Origin: Novosphingobium sp. ZN18A2
Lineage (GTDB): Bacteria > Pseudomonadota > Alphaproteobacteria > Sphingomonadales > Sphingomonadaceae
Assembly (NCBI RefSeq): GCF_036784765.1
Contig: NZ_CP136651.1
Span: 868,001-932,000, forward strand
Length of the DNA: 64,000 nucleotides
Direction: 5' to 3'
Below are positions 42,650-52,639 of the stretch, piece by piece. Under the pieces are notes generated by a model. That model saw only the letters and a list, made by a program, of their open reading frames with translations, was not told the DNA's origin and ran no database searches. The first letter of the stretch is position 1. Each line of letters starts with the position of its first letter. The position numbers and the translations under genes were made by a program.

Positions 42650-43759
42650 ATGAGTCTTTCTGACACCATTCGAACCTTCGGCAAAGCGGCGCGCGGCGCG
42701 GCTCTTGCGCTCGCACTGACGATCGCGCCTCAGGCGATGGCTCAGGCCGCGGCTCCGGCCCAAGCACCGCTTCCGGCGGCCAATGCGGCCCCGGCCGCAG
42801 CCGGCGCGACCGCCGCGACCGATTCGGCAGCGACCGCCGCAGCGGCAGGCGATGCGGTAACCTATGTTCCGCAAAAGCCGGTTCCCGGCATCGGCATGCC
42901 GGTTGACGGGGGCATCACCTTCCAGAAGCAGTTCTCGCCCACCGGGCAGGAAGCTCTGGCGATGAACGATTACGTGCTGCTGCCGATCATCATCACGATC
43001 ACCATTTTCGTGCTGATTCTGCTGCTGATCGTGATCGCGCGCTTCAACAGCCGTGTGAACCCGGTCGCTTCCAAGACGGCGCACAACACCATGATCGAAG
43101 TGATCTGGACGCTTGTCCCGGTGCTGATCCTGGTGGTGATCGCGGTCCCCTCGATCCGCCTTCTGGCCGCGCAGTACAAGGCGCCGCCGAAGAACGCGCT
43201 GACCGTAAAGGCCACCGGATACCAGTGGTACTGGGGTTACACCTATCCCGACAACGGCGGCTTCGAAGTCATTTCCTACATGCTCAACACCCCGGGTGAG
43301 CCGATCGTGAACCCCGGCGTTCGCGAAGACGGCACCAAGCCCTGGGACGGCCCGCACCACCTTGAAGTGGACAACCGCATGGTCGTTCCGGCCGGTGTGC
43401 CGATCCGCCTGCAGACCACCGGCGCCGACGTGATCCACTCGTTCGCCGTGCCGTCGCTGTGGTTCAAGCTCGACGCCATTCCGGGCCGCATCAACGAAAA
43501 GCTGCTCTATATCGACAAGCCCGGCGTCTATTACGGCCAGTGCTCGGAACTTTGCGGCACCAAGCACGGCTATATGCCGATCGCCGTCGAAGCGGTTTCG
43601 GTCCCGGTATTCAACGCCTGGGTCAAGCAGCAGGGCGGAACCGTCAACCCGGACATGGCGGGTGAAGCCGGCGTTGTTGCGCCGGCGGCCGATGCCAAGA
43701 CCGTTCCCGCGGACGCGCAGGCGCCCGCTGCCACCGAATCGCCGGCGCCCGCCGCCTGA
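42650..43759 (+). CDS. coxB: Cytochrome c oxidase subunit II
   Basis: Electron-entry subunit of the aa3-type terminal oxidase. It is 369 aa, with a signal peptide and two transmembrane helices (about 108-130 and 148-170). The CuA site is H263, C298, E300, C302, H306 and M309 (CSELCGTKHGYMP). The aromatic patch is YQWYWGYTYP. It has an Ala/Pro-rich insert between the signal peptide and the first helix (residues about 32-68) and an Ala/Pro-rich C-terminal tail. These low-complexity ends are longer than in typical CoxB. The ATG at 42650 gives a normal signal peptide. Confidence 0.96.
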   Translation: MSLSDTIRTFGKAARGAALALALTIAPQAMAQAAAPAQAPLPAANAAPAAAGATAATDSAATAAAAGDAVTYVPQKPVPGIGMPVDGGITFQKQFSPTGQEALAMNDYVLLPIIITITIFVLILLLIVIARFNSRVNPVASKTAHNTMIEVIWTLVPVLILVVIAVPSIRLLAAQYKAPPKNALTVKATGYQWYWGYTYPDNGGFEVISYMLNTPGEPIVNPGVREDGTKPWDGPHHLEVDNRMVVPAGVPIRLQTTGADVIHSFAVPSLWFKLDAIPGRINEKLLYIDKPGVYYGQCSELCGTKHGYMPIAVEAVSVPVFNAWVKQQGGTVNPDMAGEAGVVAPAADAKTVPADAQAPAATESPAPAA

Positions 43760-43793
43760 GCCGATAATCATCTGAAGGACAGGGACCAACAAG

Positions 43794-45488
43794 ATGGCCT
43801 CCATTCCCGCCGAGACCGAGGGCTTCCAGGCCCACCACGATGACCACGCGCACGAGCACGACCACAAGCCGGGCTTTTTCGCGCGCTGGTTCATGTCGAC
43901 CAATCACAAGGACATCGGGACGCTCTACCTTGTCTTCGCGATCTTCGCGGGGGTGATCGGTGGTGCCGTTTCGGGCATCATGCGCGCCGAACTGGCGCAG
44001 CCGGGTATCCAGTACCTTGGCTGGTGGGCCACGTTCCTTGGTGAAAACGGGGCTGATTTCAGCACCACGCTGCACCTGTGGAACGTGCTGATCACCGCGC
44101 ACGGCCTGATCATGGTGTTCTTCATGGTCATGCCCGCAATGATCGGCGGGTTCGGCAACTGGTTCGTGCCGCTGATGATCGGCGCGCCGGACATGGCCTT
44201 CCCGCGCATGAACAACATCTCGTTCTGGCTGACGGTTGCCGGCTTCTGTTCGCTTATGATTTCGGCCTTCGTGCCGGGTGACGCAGTGGGCAACGGCGCC
44301 GGTACGGGCTGGACGGTCTATGCTCCGCTATCGACATACGGGTCGCAAGGGCCGGCGGTCGATTTCGCGATCTTCTCGCTGCACCTTGCCGGTGCGGCCT
44401 CGATCATGGGCGCGATCAATTTCATCACCACCATCCTGAACATGCGCGCTCCGGGCATGACGCTGCACAAGATGCCGCTGTTCGTGTGGTCGGTGCTCGT
44501 CACCGCGTTCCTGCTTCTGCTGGCGCTGCCGGTGCTGGCCGCGGCGATCACCATGCTGATCACCGACCGTAACTTCGGCACCACGTTCTTCGATGCTTCG
44601 GGTGGCGGCGATCCGGTGCTTTATCAGCACCTGTTCTGGTTCTTCGGCCACCCCGAGGTTTACATCATGATCCTGCCGGGCTTCGGCATGATCAGCCAGA
44701 TCGTCTCGACCTTCTCGAAGAAGCCGGTGTTCGGCTATCTCGGCATGGCTTATGCCATGGTCGCGATCGGCGTGGTCGGGTTCATCGTGTGGGCGCACCA
44801 CATGTACACCACCGGCCTCGACCTCAATACGAAGATGTATTTCACCGCCGCCACGATGGTTATCGCGGTGCCGACCGGCATCAAGATCTTCTCGTGGATC
44901 GCGACGATGTGGGGCGGCAGCCTTGAGTTCAAGTCGCCCATGGTCTGGGCGCTGGGCTTCATCTTCCTGTTCACCGTCGGCGGCGTGACCGGCGTGGTGC
45001 TTGCCAACGGCGGCATCGACGACAACCTGCAGGACACCTACTACGTGGTGGCGCACTTCCACTATGTGCTGTCGCTGGGTGCGGTGACCTCGCTCTTCGC
45101 CGGGTTCTATTACTGGTTCCCGAAGATGAGCGGGCGGATGCATTCCGAGCTGCTCAGCCACATCCAGTTCTGGGTGTTCTTCGTGGGCGTGAACCTGATC
45201 TTCTTCCCGATGCACTTCCTGGGCGTTCAGGGCATGCCGCGCCGGTATCCCGACTATACCCCGGCGTTCGAGTACTGGAACAAGATCGCGACCCACGGCT
45301 ATGAAATCATGAGCGTCAGCGTGGTGATCTTCTTCATCAACATCGCCTATGCGTTCATCGCCGGAAAGAGGGCCGCGCCCAACTATTGGGGCGAAGGCGC
45401 GACCACGCTTGAGTGGACGCTGTCGAGCCCGCCGCCGTTCCACCAGTTCGAGACCCTTCCGGTCATCGACGACAAGGCTCACGCCTGA
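43794..45488 (+). CDS. coxA: Cytochrome c oxidase subunit I
   Basis: Catalytic heme a/a3-CuB subunit of the aa3 oxidase. It is 564 aa with 12 transmembrane helices. [41 protein letters not shown] (with the His-Tyr CuB crosslink), [11 protein letters not shown] and [15 protein letters not shown] are all present, including the K-channel and heme-ligand histidines. The N-terminus is His-rich ([14 protein letters not shown]). It begins 34 bp after coxB. A strong hairpin terminator follows 26 bp after its stop. Confidence 0.98.
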   Translation: MASIPAETEGFQAHHDDHAHEHDHKPGFFARWFMSTNHKDIGTLYLVFAIFAGVIGGAVSGIMRAELAQPGIQYLGWWATFLGENGADFSTTLHLWNVLITAHGLIMVFFMVMPAMIGGFGNWFVPLMIGAPDMAFPRMNNISFWLTVAGFCSLMISAFVPGDAVGNGAGTGWTVYAPLSTYGSQGPAVDFAIFSLHLAGAASIMGAINFITTILNMRAPGMTLHKMPLFVWSVLVTAFLLLLALPVLAAAITMLITDRNFGTTFFDASGGGDPVLYQHLFWFFGHPEVYIMILPGFGMISQIVSTFSKKPVFGYLGMAYAMVAIGVVGFIVWAHHMYTTGLDLNTKMYFTAATMVIAVPTGIKIFSWIATMWGGSLEFKSPMVWALGFIFLFTVGGVTGVVLANGGIDDNLQDTYYVVAHFHYVLSLGAVTSLFAGFYYWFPKMSGRMHSELLSHIQFWVFFVGVNLIFFPMHFLGVQGMPRRYPDYTPAFEYWNKIATHGYEIMSVSVVIFFINIAYAFIAGKRAAPNYWGEGATTLEWTLSSPPPFHQFETLPVIDDKAHA

Positions 45489-45514
45489 GCCGGGTAACGA
45501 CGGACCGAACACCG

Positions 45515-45544
45515 AACACCCCGGTCCGGAAGGGCCGGGGTGTT
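45515..45544 (+). terminator. Hairpin terminator after coxA
   Basis: AACACCCCGG and CCGGGGTGTT form a perfect 10-bp stem with a 10-nt loop, followed by CTGTTT. It separates coxBA from the hydrolase-ctaB-coxF-ctaG block, which would then need its own promoter or read-through. Confidence 0.8.
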
Positions 45545-45606
45545 CTGTTTCGGAGCCGTGAATTTGGTGGCCAGCCGCACGTCGGATAGCCGCCGGGGAG
45601 AGTGCA

Positions 45607-46590
45607 ATGGTCGAAATGCGACGGATCGATGCAGGAGAGCTGACCTTGCGTGCCGCCGTTGCGGGAACGGGTCCGCTCGTGCTGATGGTCCACGGCTTTC
45701 CCGAAAGCTGGTATTCGTGGCGTCACCAGATCGGCCCGGTCGCCGACGCTGGCTTTACGGCCTGCGCGATCGACGTGCGCGGCTATGGCGGGTCTGACAA
45801 GCCGCAAGAGGTTTCGGCCTATGCGATGGAGCGCATCGTGGGCGATGTTGTGGGCGTTGCCAGGGCGCTTTCGCCCGATGCGCCCGCCATCCTTGTCGGC
45901 CACGATTGGGGCGCACCGATCGTGTGGAATTCGGCGCTGACCCATCCCGAACAGTTTCGCGCCGTCGCGGGGATGTCTGTCCCGTTCGCCGGTGTGCCTG
46001 AGCGCCCCTTTACAGAGGTGTTCCGTGAACACTTCACTTCGAAGGGACGGTTCTTCTACCAGGAATACTTCCAGGAACCGGGCGTCGCAGAGGCGGAGGC
46101 CGAAGCCGATCCGCGCGCATTCGTGCGGCGCATGATGTATTCGATTTCAGGGGACGTTCCGTCGGGCGATTACTGGAGCAAGCCGGCGGGCGCGACGTTC
46201 CTTGAAGGGCTGCCGGACGTTGACGATCCGGACGGGCTGCCGGCGTGGCTGACGGATGAAGACCTTTCGTTCTACGAAGCGGAGTTCCGGCAGTCGGGAT
46301 TTCGCGGGCCGCTCAACCGATATCGCAACCACGAAGCAGACTATGCGTGGCTGCAGGGCTGGAAAGGCAAGCGGATCGAACAGCCCGCGCTGTTCATCGG
46401 CGGGGACCGCGATCCGGCAACGGGCCTTTTCGGCGCGGTATCCGATCCGGTGGCCATGATGCGCATGTTCGCGCCCAAAGTGGAAGGCCATGTCCTTGAA
46501 GGATGCGGACACTGGACCCAGCAGGAACGGCCCCGACAGGTCAACGCGCTTTTGCTCGACTGGCTGAATCGGCTGGAAGCGGGTAATTGA
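45607..46590 (+). CDS. Alpha/beta hydrolase, epoxide hydrolase-like
   Basis: A 327-aa cytoplasmic alpha/beta hydrolase. The oxyanion motif [13 protein letters not shown], nucleophile elbow VGHDWGAPI (Asp nucleophile, as in epoxide hydrolases and dehalogenases) and catalytic His in [12 protein letters not shown] are present. Two Tyr-bearing cap segments fit an epoxide hydrolase. The substrate is unknown. The ATG follows GGGGAGAGTGCA. It stops exactly where ctaB starts (TGATG overlap), so it is coupled to the cytochrome-oxidase assembly genes although no functional link is obvious. Confidence 0.9.
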   Translation: MVEMRRIDAGELTLRAAVAGTGPLVLMVHGFPESWYSWRHQIGPVADAGFTACAIDVRGYGGSDKPQEVSAYAMERIVGDVVGVARALSPDAPAILVGHDWGAPIVWNSALTHPEQFRAVAGMSVPFAGVPERPFTEVFREHFTSKGRFFYQEYFQEPGVAEAEAEADPRAFVRRMMYSISGDVPSGDYWSKPAGATFLEGLPDVDDPDGLPAWLTDEDLSFYEAEFRQSGFRGPLNRYRNHEADYAWLQGWKGKRIEQPALFIGGDRDPATGLFGAVSDPVAMMRMFAPKVEGHVLEGCGHWTQQERPRQVNALLLDWLNRLEAGN

Positions 46591-47516
46591 TGCAATCCAT
46601 GTCCCAAACGATTCAACCGACGATGCCCGCAGACTGGCGAGACTTTTACGCGCTGACCAAACCGCGCGTGATGAGCCTTGTCATATTTACCGGGCTTTGC
46701 GGAATGCTGGCGGCCCCGGTGTCGATCCATCCGGTGCTGGGCTTTACCGCCATCCTGTGCATCGCGGTTGGCGCGGGCGGGGCGGCGGCGCTCAACCAGT
46801 GGTGGGAAGCCGATATCGACGCGGGCATGAAGCGCACGGCCAAACGTCCGCTTCCCGCCGGGCGGATGGACCGCACCAGCGCGCGCGATTTCGGCGTGGC
46901 GCTTTCGGTCGGTTCGGTCCTTGTCATGGGCCTTGCGATCCACTGGCTCGCGGCGGCGCTGCTGGCGCTTTCGATCGTCTATTATGCGTGGTTCTACACC
47001 GTCTGGCTGAAGCCGCGCACCCCGCAGAACATCGTGATCGGCGGCGGCGCGGGGGCGTTCCCGCCGCTGATCGGCTGGGTGGCGGCAACCGGGCACGTCA
47101 CGCTGATGCCGGTGCTGTTGTTCCTGATCATCTTCTTCTGGACGCCGCCGCATTTCTGGGCGCTCGCGCTGTTCGTGCAGACCGATTATGCGAAGGTGGG
47201 CATTCCGATGATGCCGGTCGTCGCCGGGGAAGCGTCGACCCGCCGACAGATCCTGATCTATGCGATTGTCCTGCTGCCGCTGGCCCTGACACCGTGGCTG
47301 ATCGGCGGGACGGGCGCGGTATATGGCGTGTCGGCGCTCGTCCTTGGCACCGCGTTCCTGATCTTCGCCGCGCGGGTGGGCTTGCGCCGCACGGGTGAGA
47401 ACGATGCGATGAAGCCGGAAAAGCGGCTTTTCGCGTTCTCGATCCTCTATCTTTTCGCGCTGTTCGCCATGCTGGTTGCGGACCGTTTCGCGAGCGTGCA
47501 AGGGTGGCTGGCATGA
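46590..47516 (+). CDS. ctaB: Protoheme IX farnesyltransferase (heme O synthase)
   Basis: UbiA-family prenyltransferase that adds farnesyl to heme b, making heme O for the aa3 oxidase. It is 308 aa with about eight transmembrane helices. The allylic diphosphate-binding [21 protein letters not shown] and the second Asp-rich region [16 protein letters not shown] fit CtaB. The ATG at 46590 shares a base with the preceding stop; a TTG one codon upstream is also possible. It overlaps the next small gene by four bases. Confidence 0.96.
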   Translation: MQSMSQTIQPTMPADWRDFYALTKPRVMSLVIFTGLCGMLAAPVSIHPVLGFTAILCIAVGAGGAAALNQWWEADIDAGMKRTAKRPLPAGRMDRTSARDFGVALSVGSVLVMGLAIHWLAAALLALSIVYYAWFYTVWLKPRTPQNIVIGGGAGAFPPLIGWVAATGHVTLMPVLLFLIIFFWTPPHFWALALFVQTDYAKVGIPMMPVVAGEASTRRQILIYAIVLLPLALTPWLIGGTGAVYGVSALVLGTAFLIFAARVGLRRTGENDAMKPEKRLFAFSILYLFALFAMLVADRFASVQGWLA

Positions 47517-47731
47517 CCGAGGATCGCGACGACAAGGACGAAACCCCGATCCGTGAATATCACGGTGCGCCGGGCGATATCCGGTGGGATACCCTGTCAG
47601 AGGAAGAAAGCAGGCTGATCCGCGCTCGCCAGCGTTCGCGCAATCGCGCGCTGGCGCTGGTGCTGGTGGCCCTGGTGGTGCTGTTCTTCGCGATCACCAT
47701 CGTGAAGATGAAGGTCAAGGGGCAGATGTAA
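47513..47731 (+). CDS. CoxF-like small membrane protein
   Basis: A 72-aa protein with an acidic N-terminus, a basic stretch (RARQRSRNR) and one C-terminal transmembrane helix ([21 protein letters not shown]). It sits exactly between ctaB and ctaG, overlapping ctaB by four bases, which is where the poorly characterised CoxF protein lies in alphaproteobacterial cox operons. Function is unknown; an assembly role is suggested by position only. Confidence 0.8.
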   Translation: MTEDRDDKDETPIREYHGAPGDIRWDTLSEEESRLIRARQRSRNRALALVLVALVVLFFAITIVKMKVKGQM

Positions 47732-47737
47732 GGCGGC

Positions 47738-48340
47738 ATGGCCAGCTCCGCTCCACGAAACAGCGCCCCCGGAGGCGACGAGGCGCAGCACAGCCGGAAC
47801 AGGCGCGTGGGCCTGATCATGGCGCTGGTGGCGCTTGGCATGCTGGGGCTCGGCTATGCGGCGGTGCCGCTGTATCGCGTGTTCTGCCAGGTCACCGGCT
47901 ATGGCGGCACGCCCAAACGCGTGGACGAAGCCGCGGCCAGTGGCGTGAAAGCGATCGGCAAGCCCATGTCCGTGCGCTTCGATGCCAACATCGATCGCGA
48001 CATGCCGTGGGCGTTCAAGCCGGAACAGACCACGCAGGACGTGATCATCGGATCGCGTTCGATGGCGTTCTTCACGGCGGAAAACAATTCGGACAAGACC
48101 ATTACCGGCACCGCCAGTTTCAACGTGATGCCCGAAGCGGCGGCCGCCTATTTCAACAAGATCCAGTGCTTCTGCTTTACCCAGCAGACGCTGAAACCGC
48201 ATGAAAAGGTGCGGATGCCCGTCATCTATTACGTCGATCCGAAGATCCTTGAGGATCCCGATTCGAAAGACACCGAACAGATAACCTTGAGCTATACGTT
48301 CCACGTCTCGCCCGACAGTCCGTCGCTCCAGACAGATTGA
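47738..48340 (+). CDS. ctaG: Cytochrome c oxidase assembly protein CtaG (Cox11 family)
   Basis: Copper chaperone that delivers CuB to subunit I. It is 200 aa with one N-terminal transmembrane helix (VGLIMALVALGMLGLGYAAVPLYRVFCQVTGYGGT). The conserved Cu(I)-binding motif CFCF lies in NKIQCFCFTQQTL. Cox11/CtaG is required for aa3 oxidase. It begins 6 bp after the CoxF-like gene. Confidence 0.95.
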   Translation: MASSAPRNSAPGGDEAQHSRNRRVGLIMALVALGMLGLGYAAVPLYRVFCQVTGYGGTPKRVDEAAASGVKAIGKPMSVRFDANIDRDMPWAFKPEQTTQDVIIGSRSMAFFTAENNSDKTITGTASFNVMPEAAAAYFNKIQCFCFTQQTLKPHEKVRMPVIYYVDPKILEDPDSKDTEQITLSYTFHVSPDSPSLQTD

Positions 48341-48464
48341 GCCACGTGGGACAAGGGACCGGAAAGTGACTGGACCGGGCCGCAGGGCGGCGATAAAGGC
48401 GTATTGACAATCACAGGGCCGCGCGCGGCGAGCCTCAGCCATATGTGGGGGAAATAGACAGATC

Positions 48465-49286
48465 ATGGCCGGCACCAAGAACCACGACTATCATATCCTG
48501 CCGCCCGACATCGTCCCGTTGACCACGACGATCGGCGCACTGACGTTCACTTCGGGCATGGTCCTGTTCATGCACTCGTTGCCGGGTGGCCATTTTGTGC
48601 CCTGGCTCGGCATGGCGATCCTGCTTGCTTCGATGTTCCAGTGGTTCACGAAGATCGTCGCCGAAGCGAAGGCGGGTGACCATACGCCGGTGGTGCAACT
48701 GCACCAGCGCTATGGCATGATCCTGTTCATCGCTTCGGAAGTGATGTTCTTCGTCGGCTGGTTCTGGGCCTATTTCGATTTCGCCCTGTTCCCGTCGCAG
48801 CTTTCCGACGTGATCGGCGGCCAGTGGCCCCCGAAGGCAATCGAAGCGGTGATGGACCCGTTCGACCTGCCGCTGCTCAACACGCTGATCCTGCTGTGTT
48901 CGGGCACCACGGTCACCTGGGCGCACCATTCGCTGATCCACGGCGATCGCGACGGTTTGAAGAAGGGGCTGTGGGCAACGATCCTGCTGGGCATGCTGTT
49001 CACCTCGCTGCAGGCTTACGAATACCTGCACGCGCCGTTCCCCTTCGGCAAGAACACCTATGGTTCGGCGTTCTACATGGCGACCGGCTTCCACGGCTTC
49101 CACGTGATCGTCGGCACGATTTTCCTGATGGTCTGCCTGAAGCGCGCCTACAACGGCGATTTCACGCCGCGCCAGCACTTCGGCTTCGAAGCGGCGGCAT
49201 GGTACTGGCACTTCGTCGACGTGGTGTGGCTGTTCCTTTTCGTGGTGGTCTACATCTGGGGCGGCTGGGGCTATCCGACGCACTGA
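48465..49286 (+). CDS. coxC: Cytochrome c oxidase subunit III
   Basis: Core membrane subunit of the aa3 oxidase with seven transmembrane helices, 273 aa. FIASEVMFFVGWFWAYF, HHSLIHGDRDG, YGSAFYMATGFHGFHVIVGT and the C-terminal WYWHFVDVVWLFLFVVVYIWGGWG are strong family matches. It begins 124 bp after ctaG, a gap with no gene. The DUF983 gene starts at the last base of its stop (TGATG). Confidence 0.97.
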   Translation: MAGTKNHDYHILPPDIVPLTTTIGALTFTSGMVLFMHSLPGGHFVPWLGMAILLASMFQWFTKIVAEAKAGDHTPVVQLHQRYGMILFIASEVMFFVGWFWAYFDFALFPSQLSDVIGGQWPPKAIEAVMDPFDLPLLNTLILLCSGTTVTWAHHSLIHGDRDGLKKGLWATILLGMLFTSLQAYEYLHAPFPFGKNTYGSAFYMATGFHGFHVIVGTIFLMVCLKRAYNGDFTPRQHFGFEAAAWYWHFVDVVWLFLFVVVYIWGGWGYPTH

Positions 49287-49693
49287 TGGCCGACACGCCG
49301 GAAAACGAAACACCGGACAAACAGACGGAAGGGCAGCCCGGCTTGGTCGCGGCTGCCCTTTCCGCTTCGTGTCCCAAGTGCGGCACCAAGGGGATGCTGT
49401 TCGACGGCATCGCCCAGTTCGCCAAGCGCTGCCGCGTGTGCGGACTCGATTATACGCAGTTCAACGTGGGGGACGGGCCTGCCGCGTTCCTGACGCTGAT
49501 CATCGGGACAATCATCGTCATCCTTGCCATCGCGGTCGATTTCGCATGGGCGCCGCCGCTGTGGGTCCACGCGATGCTGTGGATTCCGATAACCGCCGCC
49601 GCCGTGATCGGTTCGCTGCGCGTGGCAAAGGCGGCGCTTCTGATTGCCGAATATCGCCGCAAGGCCGGCGAAGGCCGGATCAAGGACGAGTGA
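49286..49693 (+). CDS. DUF983 family protein with zinc-ribbon motif
   Basis: A 135-aa protein typical of cytochrome-oxidase operons of alphaproteobacteria. Two CxxC pairs (CPKCGTKG and CRVCGLDY) form a zinc ribbon, followed by two transmembrane helices (LTLIIGTIIVILAIAVDFAW and HAMLWIPITAAAVIGSL). Its role in oxidase assembly is unproven. It overlaps coxC (TGATG) and is followed after 25 bp by surf1. Confidence 0.9.
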   Translation: MADTPENETPDKQTEGQPGLVAAALSASCPKCGTKGMLFDGIAQFAKRCRVCGLDYTQFNVGDGPAAFLTLIIGTIIVILAIAVDFAWAPPLWVHAMLWIPITAAAVIGSLRVAKAALLIAEYRRKAGEGRIKDE

Positions 49694-49718
49694 CCCGGTT
49701 CGCCGGGCAGACAAGGCC

Positions 49719-50312
49719 ATGATTCGCCGCATCCCCGTTTTTCCGACGCTGCTCGTCCTTGCAGCGGTAGCCACGATGGTCTGGCTTGGCGTGTGGCAGC
49801 TTCACCGCCTTGCATGGAAAGAGGGGCTGCTTGCGCATTACGCGGCGGCCGAAAACAATCCCACCCCCGTTCCCTGGCCCGGCGATCCCGACGCGGTCGA
49901 GCAGGCGCTGTTCCGGCGCAGCTCGGTCGATTGTGTATCGGTTGCAGGTGTTGACGCACTGGCCGGTCGCAGCGCCTCGGGGCAGACGGGCTGGGCGCAG
50001 GAAGCGCACTGCACCCTGGCTGGCGGCGGAAAGGCGGATGTCGTGATCGGTTGGGCGGCCCGCCCCGAAACGGCCACGTGGTCGGGTGGAAAAGTGAGCG
50101 GCATCGTAGCCCCCGGAGCGCGGGGGACCGCGCGGCTGATCGCCGACAGGCCGCAGGCCGGCTTGCAGGCAAACGCCCGCCCCGACCAGAGCGAGATCCC
50201 CAACAACCACTTCGCCTATGCCGTGCAGTGGTTCACTTTCGCGGCCATCGCGCTGATCATCTATGTCCTTGCCTTGCGCAAGCGCCTTGCCGGGGACGGC
50301 GTGCGCCGCTAA
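49719..50312 (+). CDS. SURF1 family cytochrome oxidase assembly protein
   Basis: A 197-aa membrane protein with transmembrane helices at both ends (FPTLLVLAAVATMVWLGVWQLHRL and FTFAAIALIIYVLAL) and a central periplasmic domain. The WLGVWQLHR and NNHFAYAVQWFTFA blocks are SURF1 signatures. It assists heme a insertion into subunit I. The central region is shorter and more divergent than in Paracoccus Surf1. It follows DUF983 and precedes thrC by 11 bp. Confidence 0.9.
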   Translation: MIRRIPVFPTLLVLAAVATMVWLGVWQLHRLAWKEGLLAHYAAAENNPTPVPWPGDPDAVEQALFRRSSVDCVSVAGVDALAGRSASGQTGWAQEAHCTLAGGGKADVVIGWAARPETATWSGGKVSGIVAPGARGTARLIADRPQAGLQANARPDQSEIPNNHFAYAVQWFTFAAIALIIYVLALRKRLAGDGVRR

Positions 50313-50323
50313 CCGCGCGGTTC

Positions 50324-51730
50324 ATGGACTACGTCAGCACTCGCGGCAGCGCGCCCGCGCTCGATTTCCAGGGTGTCACCCTCGCCGGCCTCGCTTCGGA
50401 CGGCGGCCTTTACGTGCCGCGCGAGTGGCCGCGCTTCACAGAGGCCGAGATCGCCGCGATGGCGGGCCTGCCCTATGCAGAGCTTGCTGCAAGGGTCATG
50501 CAACCCTTCGTGGGGGACAGCCTTTCGCCCGATTGCCTGCTGGACCTTGCACGGCAGGCTTACGGCCGCTTCGCGCACGTGGCGGTAACCCCGCTGGTCC
50601 AGCTGGATGAACGGCAATGGGTGCTTGAACTGTTCCACGGCCCGACGCTGGCGTTCAAGGACGTGGCGCTTCAACTGCTGGGCCTGCTGTTCGAAGAGTT
50701 CCTGGCGCGCGGGGACGAACATATCACCATCGTCGGCGCGACAAGCGGCGATACCGGATCGGCGGCCATCGACGCGGTGGCCGGCCGGGCCAAGGTGGAT
50801 ATCTTCATGCTGCACCCGCAAGGGCGCGTTTCCGATGTGCAGCGCCGCCAAATGACCACGGTGCTGGCCCCCAACGTGCACAACATCGCCATCGACGGCA
50901 GCTTCGACGATGCCCAGGCGATGGTGAAGCGGATGTTCGCCGATACGGCGATGACGGGTCGTTTCGCGATCAGCGCGGTCAATTCGATCAACTGGGCGCG
51001 GCTGATGGCGCAAGTCGTCTATTATTTCGCCAGCGCGCTGCAACTGGGCGCGCCGCACCGCAAGGTGGCCTTCAGCGTTCCCACCGGCAATTTCGGTGAC
51101 GTGTTCGCCGGTTATGTGGCGGCGAAGATGGGCTTGCCGATCGAACGGCTGATCGTGGCGACCAACGTCAACGATATCCTGCATCGCGCGCTTTTGACCG
51201 GCGATTATTCGGCCGGAACCGTCACGCCCACGGCCGCGCCTTCGATGGATATCCAGGTCTCTTCCAACTTCGAACGCCTGCTGTTCGACGTGGGCGGGCG
51301 CGATGGCGCGGCGCTGGCCGAACAGATGCGCGGCTTCGAAGCGAAGAAGGCCATGCAGCTTACCAATGCGCAGCGCGAAGGCGCCGCGGCGTTGTTCACC
51401 TCGGCGCGCGCCGATGCGGGCGATATGCAGCAGGCGATGCGCTGGGCCTATGAGGAAACCGGGCAAGTGCTTGATCCGCATACCGCCATCGGCCTCCATG
51501 CGGCGCGCGCGGCCGAAGGCCTGCCGGCGGATGTGCCCGTGGTTACGCTTGCCACCGCGCATCCGGCCAAGTTTGTCGACGCAGTGGAGCGCGCAACCGG
51601 CTTCCGTCCGCCGCTACCCGCCCGCGTGGGCGACCTGTTCGAGCGTGAGGAACGCTTCGACGAACTGCCGGGCGATTACGATGCGGTGGCAGCCTATATC
51701 GCAGAGCGGGCGACACCGCGCGGCGGATGA
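50324..51730 (+). CDS. thrC: Threonine synthase
   Basis: PLP-dependent conversion of O-phosphohomoserine to threonine. It is 468 aa, of the long type. The N-terminus YVSTRGSAPALDFQG and the PLP lysine block HGPTLAFKDVALQLLG fit thrC, as do the phosphate-binding SGDTGSAAI and FSVPTGNFGDVFAGY. It overlaps the following methyltransferase gene (ATGA). The gene follows surf1 closely, so thrC may be read from the cox transcript. Confidence 0.96.
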   Translation: MDYVSTRGSAPALDFQGVTLAGLASDGGLYVPREWPRFTEAEIAAMAGLPYAELAARVMQPFVGDSLSPDCLLDLARQAYGRFAHVAVTPLVQLDERQWVLELFHGPTLAFKDVALQLLGLLFEEFLARGDEHITIVGATSGDTGSAAIDAVAGRAKVDIFMLHPQGRVSDVQRRQMTTVLAPNVHNIAIDGSFDDAQAMVKRMFADTAMTGRFAISAVNSINWARLMAQVVYYFASALQLGAPHRKVAFSVPTGNFGDVFAGYVAAKMGLPIERLIVATNVNDILHRALLTGDYSAGTVTPTAAPSMDIQVSSNFERLLFDVGGRDGAALAEQMRGFEAKKAMQLTNAQREGAAALFTSARADAGDMQQAMRWAYEETGQVLDPHTAIGLHAARAAEGLPADVPVVTLATAHPAKFVDAVERATGFRPPLPARVGDLFEREERFDELPGDYDAVAAYIAERATPRGG

Positions 51731-52629
51731 TGGCCGGTCTCGATCCGCAATCGAAGCTGCTCGCGGGGGAGAGCTGGGCCGATTTCGGCCTGATCGACAG
51801 CGGTCACGGCCGCAAGATCGAGCGATACGGGCCTTATCGTTTCATCCGTCCCGAACCGCAGGCGATGTGGGCGCCGCGCCACGGCGACTGGCAGGCCGAT
51901 GCCGAATTCGTGCCGGGTTCGGACGAGGACGGCGGTGGCCGCTGGCGGTTCGATAACCCGGCCCCGCGCGAAGGTTGGGAGCTTGCCTGGCCGAACGGCG
52001 GCGAATCGGTGCATTTCACATCGTCATGCACCCCGTTCCGCCACCTGGGTTTCTTTCCCGACATGGCCCCGGTGTGGGACTGGATGGGGCAGCAACTGGC
52101 CGGTCGCACCGATGCGGCGACGATGAACCTGTTCGGCTATACCGGCGTCGGCACGCTGGCCCTTTCCCGATACGGGCCGGTCACGCACGTCGATGCATCG
52201 AAGAAGTCGGTTGCCCAGGCGCGTGAAAACGCCGCGCTTTCGGGCATGACGGAGCGCCCGGTGCGCTGGATCGTGGACGATGCGGCCAAGTTCGCCGCGC
52301 GCGAAGTGCGTCGCGGGCGGCGCTATGACGGCATCATCATGGACCCGCCGAAGTTCGGGCGCGGACCGGGCGGAGAGGTGTGGCGCCTTGAAGAACATTT
52401 GCCCGCGCTGGTCGCAGACAGCCGCAAGCTGCTGGATGGTGACAGCCGCTTCCTGTTCCTTACCGTTTACGCGGTGCGGATGAGCAGCCTTGCGATTGGC
52501 GGATTGTTGGCCGACGCCTTTGCCGACATGCCGGGCATCATCGAACACGGCGAACTGGCGATACGTGAGGAAGGACCGGGCGGGCGCTTGTTGCCTACCG
52601 CGATCTTCGCGCGCTGGCGCAACGGCTGA
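51727..52629 (+). CDS. Class I SAM-dependent methyltransferase, RlmI-like
   Basis: A 300-aa Rossmann methyltransferase similar to the 23S rRNA m5C methyltransferase group. NLFGYTGVGTLALSRYG is the SAM-binding motif I, followed by VDASKKSVAQARENAALSG and the motif IV block IMDPPKFGRGPGGEVW. The catalytic Cys of RlmI is not evident in DPPKF, so the target (rRNA or other) is open. It overlaps thrC by four bases. Confidence 0.87.
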   Translation: MMAGLDPQSKLLAGESWADFGLIDSGHGRKIERYGPYRFIRPEPQAMWAPRHGDWQADAEFVPGSDEDGGGRWRFDNPAPREGWELAWPNGGESVHFTSSCTPFRHLGFFPDMAPVWDWMGQQLAGRTDAATMNLFGYTGVGTLALSRYGPVTHVDASKKSVAQARENAALSGMTERPVRWIVDDAAKFAAREVRRGRRYDGIIMDPPKFGRGPGGEVWRLEEHLPALVADSRKLLDGDSRFLFLTVYAVRMSSLAIGGLLADAFADMPGIIEHGELAIREEGPGGRLLPTAIFARWRNG

Positions 52630-52639
52630 AGGTTTGGCG

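Noticed and set aside
48341..48464. Promoter TTGACA before coxC at about 48404
   Set aside because: The -35-like hexamer is clear but no acceptable -10 box lies 16-18 bp downstream, so I did not list it.
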